Position numbers and translations under genes: made by a program
Source: Gnetum montanum
Taxonomy: Eukaryota > Streptophyta > Gnetopsida > Gnetales > Gnetaceae
Direction: 5' to 3'
Length of the DNA stretch: 64,000 nt
Assembly: GCA_015680685.1 (NCBI GenBank)
Contig: MNCI01005332.1
Span: 70,129 to 134,128 of the forward strand
The notes under the pieces: model-generated
What the model was told of the DNA's origin: nothing
Database searches by the model: none
What the model saw: only the letters and a program-made list of their open reading frames with translations
Shown: in pieces, positions 12,185-24,951 of the stretch
Layout of the letters: each line of letters opens with the position of its first letter
Position numbering within the stretch: position 1 is the stretch's first letter

Positions 12185-12274
12185 ATGCAACTGCTGGTGG
12201 AACTCTGCCTGCGGCAATCGTTGTTGGTGTCCTCCACAGCGTGGGCAAGAACTCCTGGTGTCTTTAACTGGGTG
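12185..12274 (+). pseudogene. Laccase exon 1 (signal peptide)
   Basis: ATG at 12185 opens a 30-codon reading MQLLVELCLRQSLLVSSTAW..., ending ..GVFNWV before GTATGT at 12275. The hydrophobic stretch LLVSSTAWA resembles a weak signal peptide with a possible cut after AWA. Intron 1 (12275-12396, 122 bp) runs GTATGT..TTTTGCAG in phase 0, and the protein continues LKQTNVTRHC.. in exon 2. The fit to the laccase N-terminus is by position and phase, since signal peptides do not align. Confidence 0.65.
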
Positions 12275-12396
12275 GTATGTGTCCTTTCATCTGTTTTAAA
12301 TCTCCACGGATGATTTTTTCAAAAAACATTTGTGGGATTTTTCCTTTTTCTTCCAGCCATGGGCAAGTGATGACATTGATTATTCCTGTTTTGCAG

Positions 12397-12548
12397 CTGA
12401 AACAAACAAATGTGACCAGGCACTGCAATACGCAGGAGGTGGTCACAGTGAATGACATGTACCCGGGGCCGACAGCCAGGGTCCGCGAGGGCGACACCGT
12501 CATTGTAAACGTGGTCAACAAATGCAAATATAACGTCACTATCCACTA
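12397..12548 (+). pseudogene. Laccase exon 2 (first cupredoxin domain)
   Basis: 152 bp, the conserved length of the second exon of plant laccases as I know it. It reads NVTRHCNTQEVVTVND, MYPGPTARVREGDTVIV and NVVNKCKYNVTIH, the hallmark start of the first cupredoxin domain. The donor GTAAAC starts at 12549. The Trp of IHWHG is split over the intron: exon 2 ends TA and exon 3 starts G, giving TAG instead of TGG, a nonsense change inside a copper-binding motif. Confidence 0.9.
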
Positions 12549-13149
12549 GTAAACGATTTGAAATGAAAGTGTTTACGTTCTGTTCCAATTGCAGTATTGA
12601 ACTTGATGGCAGTATTTTCCTGTTTTACTATTTGAACGTAAAATACGCGTAGGAAATTCCAGTTTTTAGAACTGTAAAATTCCAGTAGCCTGTCATTAAT
12701 AAAATCATAAACTATCGTTACAAGAAGCTTTATGGTGCTGTGTCTTATTCTTCGGATGGTTGCTGCAGCTATTGCAAGTGTCGTGCCATCACGTTTAATT
12801 CCTTTCTGCAAATCTCATCGCAAAATCTTTGATGGGTACTGTTTAAATTCACACTTTTGCAACACATTTGTTTCACCCATCTTGGGTTGTTTTTTCTTAA
12901 AAAAAATGTATTCTATCCTTGGAACATGCCTCCAAGTGAATTGAGCGCGCCATGTGCCAGCAGCAAGATAGTTAACTGGCATTGAGTGTTGGTACTGGGA
13001 TTTCAACCCGAATAAAGTGCAAAGCTTGTGAGCGGACGAGGTAAGGTACAACTGGTGCACAATTAACATTGGTCGTTAGAACATTAGTTTAATTATCTTG
13101 TTAGTTGAGGGCTCAGTTACATGTTATGGATGGTTTTTGGATTATGAGG

Positions 13150-14200
13150 TTGCTAATATTTAAAGCAGTCAAATTGCCATGATCTATATTATTTGTGACA
13201 TCTAGTATTCTTTACTCCGATATGGTTTACTCCGATATGGTTTTTAATTTTAATTGACCTGCCATTTACCTGAATGCTTACAACTCTGCTCATAGTTGCA
13301 GCCAGCTGGAAACCGTGGACAACTCAAATTAATTGTGAAAGACCATGACTCTGCAAAAGAAACACCCATAAATTATGGGACAGTTTGCAGCTTATCCAAT
13401 CAAATGGCCATAGTTAACTATACCCACCATAAACCATGACATGTTACTGAGCCCCGGATGCTCGCAGCAAAGTCAAACATTTACTGATAGGTCATCAGCA
13501 TTGTAGTGGAGCAAAATGAAAAATTTATTTCTATTTACTTTTTTGGGCTGACCTAATATGGCATTTGTCTCACTCACTTACAAAGGGTTCAGGTATTTTT
13601 TTTTCTTAAGCCATTGACTTCATTTCTGTATCTAATTGTTTTATTCTCGGGTCCAACCACATGTTGATCATGGCATGGGTGGGTCTAATGATTTGTTTGG
13701 ATGCTCTATGCCTTACATATGTCACTGCATTTATGGCCATCTCTAAAGGGCATGGGCGTGCGTCAATTATCCGTGTTTTGTCTGAAGACTGACTACCGGC
13801 TGACAACCCGGCTGAGCGGTTTCAGCTTGCCACTAGTCGTCGAACCACTTACATTTAGATAGCTAATATTTACAGGTAGCTAGCTCAGGCTTGTTGGGGT
13901 AGCTAATATTTACAGCAGTCAAATAGTCATGGCTTACGTTATTTGTCACATGGATTATTTTTAGCGACCGCATGCCTTGCAATTTCAAATAATTTGGCAT
14001 TCAAATAAATATTTGCAGTGGTACATTTTCATTTATTGCTGAAATCAATTGTGAAAGACCATGTCTTTCAAAAAAAAAATGATAAATTAAGTGACAACGT
14101 GCAGGTTTAGAGGTGTACCGACTGTCAAAGTCAAATGGCCATGGTTAGCCATATCAACGAAAAACCATATATTCTCAACCAAGGCTAAAAATATATGGTC
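13150..14200 (+). repeat. Direct duplication inside laccase intron 2
   Basis: Blocks near 13150-13470 recur in the same order near 13880-14190: GCTAATATTTA.AGCAGTCAAAT, then TTGTGAAAGACCATG, then TCAAATGGCCAT.GTTA. The copies are about 735 bp apart and about 300 bp long, with indels. Nothing in them looks coding. Confidence 0.7.
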
Positions 14201-14580
14201 TAAGTTGCCTGTATATGGGTTGCTAGCCTGCAGCATACAGTTTATTTTCTTAAAATCGTATCAAAATAACTCTATACAGGCAAAGTATACTGTATATCTA
14301 CGGTGCAGCAAAATATGAAATTCCAGCCCTGTTCTCAACCATTCAATTCTTTCCTCACTTTTCTTGCTCTGAAAAGTATAACAAACCCGCATTGGTTGGT
14401 CCAACGGAGCAAAATACATAAAGCCAAACTCTAATAAATCTATTACATGACTGGATGAGGTCCAACCGTTCAAAAAGTCACAAGAACAAAACCTTAGATT
14501 TCCAATTTGTGCATAAAAGTTTTTTCTCTCAACCATTCAAGTGATTCAACTTTTTTCCCTCTTTTTCTTGTTTGAAATAG

Positions 14581-14712
14581 GCGTGGAGTGTACCAGCTGC
14601 ACACCAGCTGGTTCTACGGTCGAGAATACATTACACAGTGTCCGATCCAGCCCGGTGCCAAATACATATGCAAATTCCACAACACAGGGCAACATGACAT
14701 GCTATGCTGGCA
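14581..14712 (+). pseudogene. Laccase exon 3, 5' half
   Basis: After the acceptor TTTGAAATAG the frame reads RGVYQLHTSW, FYGREYITQCPIQPG, AKYICKFHNTGQHDML and CW, then the first two bases of His. This is the laccase block G-V-x-Q-L-x-T-x-W..Y-I-T-Q-C-P-I-Q-P-G..Y..F..G-Q. The His of HWHG is Arg (CGT). The copia LTR begins at 14713, in the middle of the W-H-A-H copper motif. Confidence 0.92.
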
Positions 14713-15117
14713 TGTATAAGATAAAACTTGTGGATTGCACAAGAAATTTACATGCATAGATAACTAGAAATGCACAATGCGGAAGCAAATGGAACTGACC
14801 TCAACCATTGATTCCTTAAATTAAACTTGGTGGTTGGATTCTTCTTTCACATTGATGCTTTACAACAATGGTGTATGCAACCTCTAAGTATCTGTGAAAG
14901 GGATCAGAACTGCAATCTTACTATGTTTGTGTTTCTTGGTGCCTTTATTCTCTCATCAAGAACGAATTTATAGGCCACAAAATTAGTTAGAGTGAGAAAT
15001 TAGAAAAAATAAGGGACCCAATGCTAATGTGTAAATGTGCTAAAAGACCTAATGCCAACATGTAAATGCGTTAATGGGTATGGAGGCCACCTTGATGCGT
15101 TAACACATGTTAAAATC
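14713..15117 (-). repeat. 3' LTR of the copia element
   Basis: Aligns with 32788-33278. It holds one unit of the CCCAATGCTAATG..AAATG repeat that is expanded to 2.5 units in the other LTR. The purine-rich minus-strand sequence GGAGAACAAGTGAGAGA next to it (about 15118-15134) is the probable polypurine tract. Confidence 0.85.
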
Positions 15118-15447
15118 TCTCACTTGTTCTCCATATTTAATGAAGTCCAAGAGTTTAAGAAATAAATGCATGAATCATGGTGATAGTTTCTTTTAATGTG
15201 AGTATTGTCTTTCATGTATTAGAATGCATTCTCTCAAGTGTAATTTTTTATATGGTAACTAGTTTCATTAATAAACCAATGTTCATTCTAGGTCCTGCCA
15301 TATGTGAATTTTCTCTCATAACTGTATCTACAAATCATATGAGAAAATAGCACAATTGAATAAGAGTTTTATTAAGACTAAAGTTGTACATACAACAAAT
15401 TATATTATGGAACCAAATCTCATCAAAACTACATGATCCCATCAAAA

Positions 15448-16862
15448 CTACATCAAAGGATCAGCTATCATCAATTTAGTGCATATATGTTCAATGACCA
15501 CTTTGTTTTCCTTAATGCGTTCCCTTATGATTAAGTACTTTATGTCGATGTGTTTACTTCGACTACCACTCTTATTATTCTTAGCCATAAAGACATCAAC
15601 TAAATTGTCATAAAACATTCTTAATGGCCTAGATATAGAATCCATAATTCTAAGCCCTGATATGAAACTCTTTAACCATACACCATGTGAAGTATCCTCA
15701 AAATAAGAAACAAACTCTACTTTCATGGTGGAAGTAGCAAACAAAGTTTGTTTTCCACTCCTTTAGGATATAGCTCCTCTAGCTAGCATAAAAACATAAC
15801 TAGATGTTAAATTCCATGAATCAACATAGGCAACAAATTCTGAATTGGAGTGGCCAGTCACCTCCAAGGAGCTAGTTTGTTTATACATAAGCATGTATTT
15901 TTTTGTACCTTGAAGGTACCTCATCACTTTCTTTACAACCCTCTAGTGGTCAATACTTGGATTACTTTGATATCTACCCAACATTCCCACAGCAAATGCA
16001 ATGTCAGGTCTTGTGTAGACCTAAGCATACATAAGGCTTCCAACAACTAAAGCATATGGAATGTTGCTCATCTGACTTTTCTTTAAATCATTCCTAGGGC
16101 ATTGATTCAAATTGAACCTGTCACCCTTCATAATGGGTGTTATACTTGGTAAACAATCTTTTATGTAAGACCTTTCTAAAACTTTATTAATATAGGTTTT
16201 CTACGATAGTCCCATAATATATTTAGATCTATCCCTATGGATCTGAATGCCAATGACATAAGATGCCTCACCCATATCCTTCATGTCAAAATTCTTAGAG
16301 AGAAAATGTTTCACCTTGTATAGAAATCCACTATTATTGGTTGCAAGAAGGATATCATCCAAATATAGAACAAGGAAATAGATTTTGCTCCCATTGACCT
16401 TCTAGTATATACATTGATCCATGATGTTTTCTTCAAAACCAAATGAAGTGAAGAGATCATGGAATTTTAAGTACCATTGATAGGAGGCCTGTTTCAATCC
16501 ATATATGGATTTCTTGAGCTTGCATATCAATTGCTCATCATCACTAGAGGAAAATCCTTCAGTTTGTTTCATATAAACCTCTTCCTCTAGATTACCATTG
16601 ATGAATGTTGTTTGCACATCCATTTGATGTAATTCAAGATCAAAATGAGCAAGCAATGCCACGATAACATGAAGGGATTCCTTCTTAGATACAGGAGAAA
16701 AGGTCTCCTTGTAATCTATTCCCTCTTTCTGAGTGAACCCTTTAGCAACAAGTCTAGCCTTATATCTTTCAGTGTTGCCCAAGAAGTCTTTCTTAGTCTT
16801 GTAGACCCATTTGCATCTAATGGCTTTCACACCATCAGGAAACTTTACAACATCCTAGAATT
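15448..16862 (-). pseudogene. Copia RT (C-terminal part) and RNase H
   Basis: The piece 16830-16402 is a clean 142-codon block: CKWVYKTK, ARLVAKGFTQKEGIDY, HQMDVQTTFINGNLEEEVYM and YGLKQASYQWY, the standard copia RT motifs. Further on (near 16350-16330) VLYLDDILL keeps both catalytic Asp residues. Stops interrupt the stretch down to 15744, after which 15744-15448 gives the RNase H end (FATSTMKVEFVSYFE; HIDIKYLIIRE; ADPLM). The N-terminal side of RT is cut by the Athila-like insertion at 16873 and resumes at 28922. Confidence 0.9.
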
Positions 16863-16872
16863 CATTAGATGA

Positions 16873-17723
16873 TGATGAGCGGAGACATACCCCTATGCCC
16901 AACCATACGAATCACAAGCATTCATGCATGATCCGATTGAATTCTGTGGACTTTATAGTTTCCAGTGCACTGGCCTTTTAGGCAGTGAACCTTACCCTAG
17001 GATCATTCGTTGTCTTCCAAATTACACTTATGAAGCACATGGTATGGTTAATTGTAATTGAGGCATATGATTTTTATCGTTTTATGTTTTATAGTTTTGA
17101 TGCTTAAATAGAGAGAAAGACAAGGTAATTTAATGACTAATTCAATGTAACTAACCTACTCGTCTCTAGCTAGTCGTAACATAAGTATCCGGTCCCACTT
17201 TCCATACACGTCCCAAACACTTTTATCCACTACTGGGTTACCAAGCATTATGCTACTAGGCGTACCAAGCAATAATGTTGCTATGATTACCAAGTGAATA
17301 CATGTTACACTCAAAGCGATCGTAATTAGGTATTTAATCTATCTAACTTATCTTACTTAATTATCTTAATTAGCTTAATTATGAAAAAATATTGAATAAC
17401 TAATTCAAAACATTAAATGCATAAATAAAATACTTAATCTATCCAAAATGCTATAAAGTTTATCAGAAAGCTCATCTTTATTACTGCACACATGGTCATG
17501 CTTAGGTACAACAATGCTTGAATAAAGATTTGTACACTCAATGACTCATGCTGTGGGCACTCGGGAAAAATATTCTAACTCTCAAATGAACAAATTACAA
17601 GAGCTTCACTATTACTAAAATCTAGTTTCCATAAATGTGGCTCGTAGGATTGTATTTATAGGCAAAAAGTGAACACTATGTTGATGAGGCCTCATTGATA
17701 TAGCCAAGAAATGCAACTTATCA
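16873..17723 (-). repeat. 3' LTR of the nested Athila-like element
   Basis: 851 bp, aligned end to end with 28051-28916. The minus-strand sequence just inside, TTTAGTCATGGAAGTA, is the probable polypurine tract and matches the one before the LTR at 2671. Confidence 0.9.
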
Positions 17724-17964
17724 TACTTCCATGACTAAATAATAACTCTTTCTTAAGTTCTTTTACAAAATTGGGAATGTATGGGATTATTGACTAACCT
17801 TTCACAAAAGAAATAGACTAACCTGATAAAAAATGGAGTGCTTGAGTGTATGGATCAATAAATTATAAAAATGACAGTGTTCACGACATAAAATTGAACA
17901 TCATGACATGATTCTTCAAAATTGGATAGCATGTTCCTTGATGGCATGAAGTTGGTGGAGAAGG

Positions 17965-19733
17965 TTAGATAGTCCCAAGTAGTAGTGGCTCTTGAGGTTC
18001 TGAGGAACCTTGACCGGCTTCACACATGTGTGATAGTTGAGGTGGTTGTGGATATCTTGCTACTGTGGCAACTTCCAGTGGAAGGCAGAAAGCATCTAGC
18101 AATGCTTTCATTTTTTGCTTCTTACTTCTAGGATTGTGCATTATTTACGTAGCTTTGCCAATGTGGGTCTGAATGGGCACATCCCAGGGACATGGAATTA
18201 CTGAAAAGAGCTGCTTTATATTGATAAACTAGGCAACAAATTGTTTGTATTCAATGTTAAATACTCTAACTACATTCTTCAACTCTTCGTAATCATTCAT
18301 TGTTTTGGTTAAGTTCTCAGTAGTTGATTGTTGGTCTCTGAATCATTCTCTGAGAACTTTAAGTTCAACATTTGTAATTTCAAGCTTCTACTTGATGTCT
18401 TTATGGTATTTGAAATCTACCTCGTATAGTAACTATAAGCTAGCCACTTGTTTTTCTAACTTTGACCATGGCTGTATGATAGTTAGCATTGCTAGGTTCG
18501 CATAGTAGAGATTGCTCAACTCCATGTATTCTATCATTTCTTCTATCTACAACTCCTTCAAATGGATCTATGCTTTGTTGTAGGCATCAATCCCATCAAT
18601 GATGGGTTGCCATGCTTCTTCTTCCTTGTTGAAGTTGCTGGAGGGCTTCGTTTATTTTTGCCTTTGCCATTTGGATGTGCTTCTCATTTACTTTCTTTTG
18701 CAAACTAGCCTGGTATCTATAGTGATTTTTGACTTTTTCAAACTTCAAAGCTTCATTTTTCTAGGTAGTGATCTCAATTGCAGATTTCCAACGTAAGGCA
18801 TGAACTTCTTCCATTAATAGATTCTAATTTTCTATAGCTAATTTCCTTAATTCAACATTCATCTTGGCTAGTTGCTCTTACTATTGATGAATGAATTTTT
18901 GCATTTGTTCTTTTTAGACATCAACATTACGTAGGCGATGATTTTCTGTAATCAGTGCTTCATTCTCATGACACATCTAAACCAAGTCCTTCTGACCTAA
19001 ATATGTCTTCACCTCTACTATGAACTAGTTGAAGATGACCATCACTACTTCCTTCTTAGCCTTCTTAATTCGTTCTTGAAGCTATTGGAAAGCTTCATCT
19101 CTCGTTATTTTTGGGTTAAGGAGTGCAGGATTAGTAAGATAGGCACATAATTTAGCAACCTTTATGGCCAAGCATTGATTTTGTGCTTGAGCCATTTAGA
19201 GTTGCCCCTCCAAGATGATGCATTTTCCCCTTGCTTCTAGCAACTCTGATTGGGTTGCAGTGATGTTATTTGGAAAATCAAAGATTTTTGGAATCAGTTG
19301 CCCGATCCCCATGAATCGATCCAACAATTCTTCATGCTGGGCTACATCCAATTTTCCATTGATAGTGCCTACGAATGTCTACACATCTCGAAGTATAGAT
19401 ATGTCTAGTATAGATATCATTGGTGCATTGAGTGCTTTAGCAATGCAGTTAGAAACTACTTTAGTTATAGTCTCTTACTCTTGGAGCTACATCACCAGTA
19501 CAATGGCCCCTTCACCTTCCTCCAAATGCATGAAGAAGGAGGTAGCATTCCTAGAGATTTCTGGGAATAAATGGTGTTGTGATAATGACACCATCACTTA
19601 TTTGTCAATGTGAGCACATTGTACTCCTTATGGTCAAGTCCATAACACTTTTGAATTCACTCCTTTCTAGCCTTAAGATCACCTTTTGTTGAGATGGTTC
19701 TCTTTCTTAAGGGTGTTTCAGTCATGGTGCCAT
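17965..19733 (-). pseudogene. Env-position 3' ORF of the nested Athila-like element
   Basis: On the minus strand ATTGTGATTACAG is followed by ATG GCA CCA (MAP..), the same acceptor-plus-start as at 1724. The frame then reads KHP.EREPSQQK, long Lys/Glu/Leu/Gln-rich stretches likely to be coiled coil (NDYEELKNVVRVFNIEYKQF near 18290), and a Pro/Ser/Glu-rich end (SSEPQEPLLLGTI, stop at 17965). Stops are mainly TAG/TAA/TGA where Gln or Arg would fit. The length is not a multiple of three, so at least one indel exists. No similarity that I can name; no membrane span seen. Confidence 0.55.
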
Positions 19734-21840
19734 CTGTAATCACAATAAGACCATGGGCTAGCAATCATTGTGTAACATTTAGTAATAGGGATACCTTTAT
19801 CTCTTTAGGATAGTTACACTTGGCTAAGTTGTGATTATGGTTGATTTAATTATTCCAATCATTATTTTATTTATGTGTTATTATTAATAAATCATATCAG
19901 AGGTTGCTAAAAGGGTTAACTCTTGAAAAAATGGATCTTTGTATATTGTTAAATTTATTAACCCTTTGTGAGAGTTAGAAAAATTTTCAAAAAAATTCAT
20001 CAAAAACCTTAAGGTTACAACCCCCACAATAAAGCACTTACCTCTGGTAACTGTAGGATTGAAAAATGGAGTGATTTGGACAAATGGTTGGGAAGTTAAG
20101 CTCTCTAAAAGGTTTTTGGGCTCTGAAAAATGGCGAAAAATCCTCATTTGTTAGGAGGAAAATGAAAAAAATTTCAACATTTGTGATAATATATATAGGG
20201 TTTTTGGCTTTCATTGACGAGGCCTGATCGATGCACTTATTGATCACTATAGATGATCATTGACTTTGGTCAAACTTACAAAGTATAAAGAGTTTTTGAA
20301 TAAAATTGAGATCAAATGAAAGCTCAAAAGGCTATGAACTATATGAAAATATGAGAAGAGGATGTTGGAGCTCATAAATTTGGAAAAGAAGAAAAACTAT
20401 TTAGGGGATGAATGGAATAAAAGGTTAAGGAGCATTGAGCAGAATACACAATGGAAAAGATAGGATTGTAGCAATGTCTAAGGCAAGGAACCTAACTAAT
20501 CAAATTGAGAGCTATGTAAGTGGGTCCTCCCCATAGCAGGCTCATGCCATTTTTGCCTTTGCATAACCTCAACTAAGAAGTCTGTGGTCCCCATAGTTGA
20601 TTAATGGTTATGAAAAGTTAAGGACCAAATAAAAAGAATCTATCCAAGAATTCAAGCACATCAGATGAAGACATAGAGCATAACATAGAATCCAATTGTG
20701 AGGTGAGTTATTGTAGCATGGATGGATGATGGAGAAGGTGGAATGGAATTTTGAATTGAGGTCATAGAGAGTCTTTTATGGAATTTGTATTTAAAATGAC
20801 TTGAGAAGATCCATCCTCAGTCTAGAACAAAACTAGCGACTTTCAGTGACTTTGCATCACCACTCTAAGACTGGTCCACCTGCTTGAGACATGAGATTAC
20901 TTCCACAAAAGAACCACCATTTCATAAAGAGAAGAAAAGAGAGAACTAGGTAGTGAGAGAGGGCCTTAGTTAGAGGGGACCTTCAGGCATGGGTGCATGT
21001 CTTTCTAGTCTCATAACTAGTGCTTATAACCCATTTATTTGTCTAAGGAGTGTGCTTTGAATCCCATCATGTTTTTTTTCTTATCAAACTTTTGGATAAA
21101 AACCCCATAATGCAAAGACTTTATTTAACTTCCTATTAGTTTTTGAAATAGAACAGTAAGAAGTCTATGAAATACACTCAAGCACTCAAGCAAGTAGAAG
21201 AGTACAAAGAGTATTGAGTTCCCTTTAAGTCACACCCTTTACAAACCTTTGAATCCGTCCTAATTTTGGAGCTAACAAGGTCACTAATTAATTTAAAATT
21301 TCTTTAATGGAATGGACCTCAAATTCCCAGAACAAGAAAAACCATAAAACCATAGAGTTTATTAGATGGGTATATGTTGTGGACTCATTGCCTATTCCAT
21401 GAAAAATAAACCATGTCATAATTATTAGACATCAGAATTCAAAAATAGAAACTAGACATCAACAATCACAACAATAAGCACAAACCATCATCAATAAACA
21501 ACAATAGTGGCACTATGTCCTGTGGTAATAAAGCACTTCTGTTAGCAAAAATAATGAAAAGTCACACTTGAACAAAACAAAACAAAGTAAAATATATAAG
21601 AAAGTATAAAATAGTCAAGAAAGGTTTAAAGGTACTAATGGTGGTGTAAAATTAGAAAAATTTGAAAATAAAATAATTGTAAAAGAAATAAATTGTAAAT
21701 TCAAAAATGTGGAAAAAAAGTAGAAAAGCTAAGAAGCCATATGGATTATTAGCATAGATGGCCATCTCCTCCATGACTAAGTTGGGAGGAGGAGATTCAA
21801 AAAATGGAGTATGATTGTCCATCCATTAAGGTGATAGTCG
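19734..21840 (-). other. Long non-coding 3' region between integrase and the extra ORF
   Basis: On the minus strand, about 2.1 kb separates the integrase end from the extra ORF. It shares short blocks with bases 1-1700 of the window, so it belongs to the element family. No ORF can be supported. It ends at the splice-acceptor-like ATTGTGATTACAG (19734-19746). Confidence 0.5.
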
Positions 21841-21849
21841 CATTGGCAT

Positions 21850-23117
21850 GTCTTGGTTCTAGGAAAGGTTTTACTTGTTGGATATTGACCTACTACTTTT
21901 TATTTGGGCTTTCAGGCTTGTAGATCAACATGGCCCCTGAGGGAAAGGTTTCATCAATTATATAAGGTCCCTTCCAAAATGTTTGAATTTTTTCCTGCTA
22001 GGGTACATGTGTGATGTTCCAATAGAGAACATTATCTCTTGGTTGAATTTTTAACTTTCTTATTCATAGGTCATGAAATTGCTTTTCGTATGCCTTGTGC
22101 AGCTTATTCAAAGATGGGGCTACTAATTGGTTTTCATCTAATACATTCAGGTTGATCAATCTTTCTTTTTATGCTAGCCTTAGGTCAAGATCTAGATCAC
22201 AGGCTATTGAGAGTGTATAAAGCTTAGATTGAAGTAGGAGCATTGGAAGTTTTTGATACATCAATGCGTAGGAAGAATAGCCAATAGGAAGTTTCCATAT
22301 TGAATGGTAGGCCTAAAGGGCATCATTGAGTTTTGTACTCCAATCTTTTCTATATTTGTTAATGGTCTATGTTAGTATTTTTGTGATCTCCCAGTTGGTC
22401 ACCTTTACTTGATAGTTGGATTGGGGATGATAGGATGTTGTTAATTTATTTTCAACCCCCAAGTGTTGCATCAACTTTCTAAAAGTGGCATCTGTGAAAT
22501 GAGTTCCATTGTTAGAAATTAGTGAACATGGCATCCAAAACCTATTTACAATATTTTTTTTGTATAAATCTAATAGCAATGGATGATGTACAATTAGTAA
22601 TGACTACTAATTCTACCCATTTTATGTAGTAGTCAACTGCTATAATAACATATGCCTTTTTGTTGGACATGGGTGTCATGGGATCCATGAATTCAATGCC
22701 ACATATGTCAAAAGGTTCTAGTGGTTGAATCCACTATTGAGGACCTTCCATGTAAGTAATCATCCACCCATCTCATCAACAATGTTCACAAGATTGGACA
22801 AACTAGTAGGCATCCTTGAAGATTGTAGGCCAATAATATCCTACAATCAGGATTTTTATGACCATGCATCTCCCTGCATAGTGGCCTCTACAATGCCATT
22901 CATGAGCATCCTGGAGAACTTACAGTTGATCTTCATCAAGGAAACACCAACGAATCACACCACATACACACACCTTGTAAAGGTGTCTGTTGATTTCCAT
23001 GAAGTATTTGACTTGATGCAAAGATTGTTTTCTCTTTCTAAAGTCAAGATCTTGTGGCATCTTTTGAGTAAGAAGATAGATGAGGATGTCATTATACCAA
23101 GTTTTTTCTGTAGGCAT
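21850..23117 (-). pseudogene. Ty3/gypsy integrase
   Basis: From 23117 down: RNase H-integrase linker (MPTEKTWYNDILIYLLTQ; MEINRHLYKVCV), then EWHCRGHYAG and YYWPTIFKDAY..CEHC (His/Cys zinc-binding end). The core follows (MDPMTPMSNKKAYVIIAVDYYIKWVE), then 22579-22367 with SNNGTHFTDATFRKLM and TTSYHPQSNYQVKVTN. The catalytic Asp of SDNGTHF is Asn, and the catalytic Glu of GQVExTN is Lys. At least one frameshift near 22560. Confidence 0.85.
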
Positions 23118-24715
23118 TTGGACATTTAGTGCTCCTATAAAAAGAAGTTCATCTAGAAACTAATCAGATAGTGGGCTCTCCTCTTCTTTATTATCCCATC
23201 TTAAGTAAGGGAGGTGGTCAGTGACCACATTCCCAGTCCCTTTTTGATCTACCATTGTGAGATTAAATTCCTATAAGATCACGATCTGCCATATGATACA
23301 AGGGCTTAACATTAGCTTGTTCATGAGGAAGTAGATTGCACTATGGTCTGTGTGCACAAATACTTTGTAGACAAGCACATAGTGCCTGAATTTTTCAAGA
23401 GCATATACAATGATCATCAGTACTTTTTATGTGGTGGTGTAATTTAATTATACTCTTACAATGCTTTGGCTCACACAATGGATGTAGTATGGTCATTTCT
23501 TATTGTACATTTGCATGAGCACTACTCCCAAGGCATAGTTAGATGCATCCGTCATGATGTGGAAGGGTATAGACTAGTTTGCTGCCTATAGGATTGGTGT
23601 TTTTATGAGTTTTTCATTTAGCTGTTGGAATGCATGTTCACATTCCTTGGTCTAGATGAAGGGTGCATCTTTCTTTGTAAGCTCTACCAATGGTTTTGCA
23701 ATCTTAAAGAAATTCTCAATAAATCATCGGTAATAGCCAGTGTGTCCAATGAATGACCGAACATCTTTAACTATTTCTGGATGGGATGTTATTTTTTGGA
23801 TGACCCATATCTTTTTTAGGTCTATGTCAATCCGTGCTTAAGTGATTCTATGACCCAATACAATACCTTTTTGGACCATGAGATGACTTTTTTGCTAGTT
23901 GAGTTGTAGGTTTGTTTCAACACATCTCCTTAGTACTTGCTCAAGGTAGTCCAAGGCTTTCTCAAACGTAGCTCCATAGGTGTAAAAATAATCCATGAAG
24001 ACTTCCATACCATTATCAATTTGCTATTGAAAAATAATAAAGAGCAAGCATTGAAATGTTGTAGGGGCATTGCATAGACCAAATGGCATCTTACAATATG
24101 CAAAAGTCCCCTAGGGACTGGTGAATGTTGTCTTGGCCTGATCTTCTAGCATGATTTGGATTTGGTTATAGCTACTATACCATCCAAGAAGCTATAATAG
24201 CAATTCCTAGATATGGTTTCCAACACTTGATCCAAAAATGGCAATGAAAAATGATCTTTAAATGTTACCATATTTAATAGTCTAAAGTCGATGCAAACTT
24301 GCCATTTTCCACCTTTCTTTGGTACAATTATGAGTGGGCTAACCCACTCACTATCTGTAATAGGATAGATGAACCCTACCTTAAGGAGTTGTTTAGTTTT
24401 CTCCTTCACAATTTGCTTCAATTTGGTGTTCAACCATCTCTGGGGCTACCTTCTAGGCTTCATGGCTAGGTTAATGTAAATGTGATGTTGGCATATCCTT
24501 GGATCAATTCCTGTTAGCTCAGGATATGACCAAACAAAGGCTATTGGCCATTTGTTAATCACCTTTAGTAGCCTTTCTTTTTGTTTAGAAGCAAGTTTGA
24601 CATTAATTATGAACAGTTTTCCATTATTTAAAAATGCATATTCCATGATGATAGGTAGATTTTTTAGCTCTAGGGAATCTTTCTTGAAGTTATCAGGGAT
24701 TTCCAACTCCCCCAA
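23118..24715 (-). pseudogene. Ty3/gypsy reverse transcriptase and RNase H
   Basis: 24715-24446 gives the RT lead-in (FVWSYPELTGIDPRICQHHI). 24433-24146 gives LLKVGFIYPITDSEWVSP, IIVPKKGGKWQVCIDFRLLN and LPFLDQVLETI. Below it I can follow the MPFGLCNAP block, MDYFYTYGATFEKALDYL (active site YMDDF reading FMDYF, one catalytic Asp lost), VLGHRIT and VRSFIGHTGYYR. RNase H then shows DASNYALGVVL and TDHSAIYFLMNK. Stops are scattered throughout. Confidence 0.85.
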
Positions 24716-24951
24716 TAGGCATCATCATCTTTATTAGAGAGTTGTGGGTGAACTTGTTCAAGTTCATCCATGCCTTCAACATAAGCACATGTTAGGCTCT
24801 CAGATAGTTTTATGCATAATGTGTTGCTATCTAAGTCAGCTATTAACCACTAGGTGCCCTCCTATTTTGTGGCTACTGTGTACAGACACCTTTGAACATT
24901 GATTTCATGTGCATACTAATTGCATGCTGTAATGTATGTACTTTTGATATC

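Noticed and set aside
14541-14759. 72-residue frame (plus) over laccase exon 3
   Set aside because: Wrong frame; the laccase reading is the next frame from 14581.
18305-19613. Plus-strand frames of 65-132 residues
   Set aside because: Antisense to the minus-strand env-position ORF of the Athila-like element.
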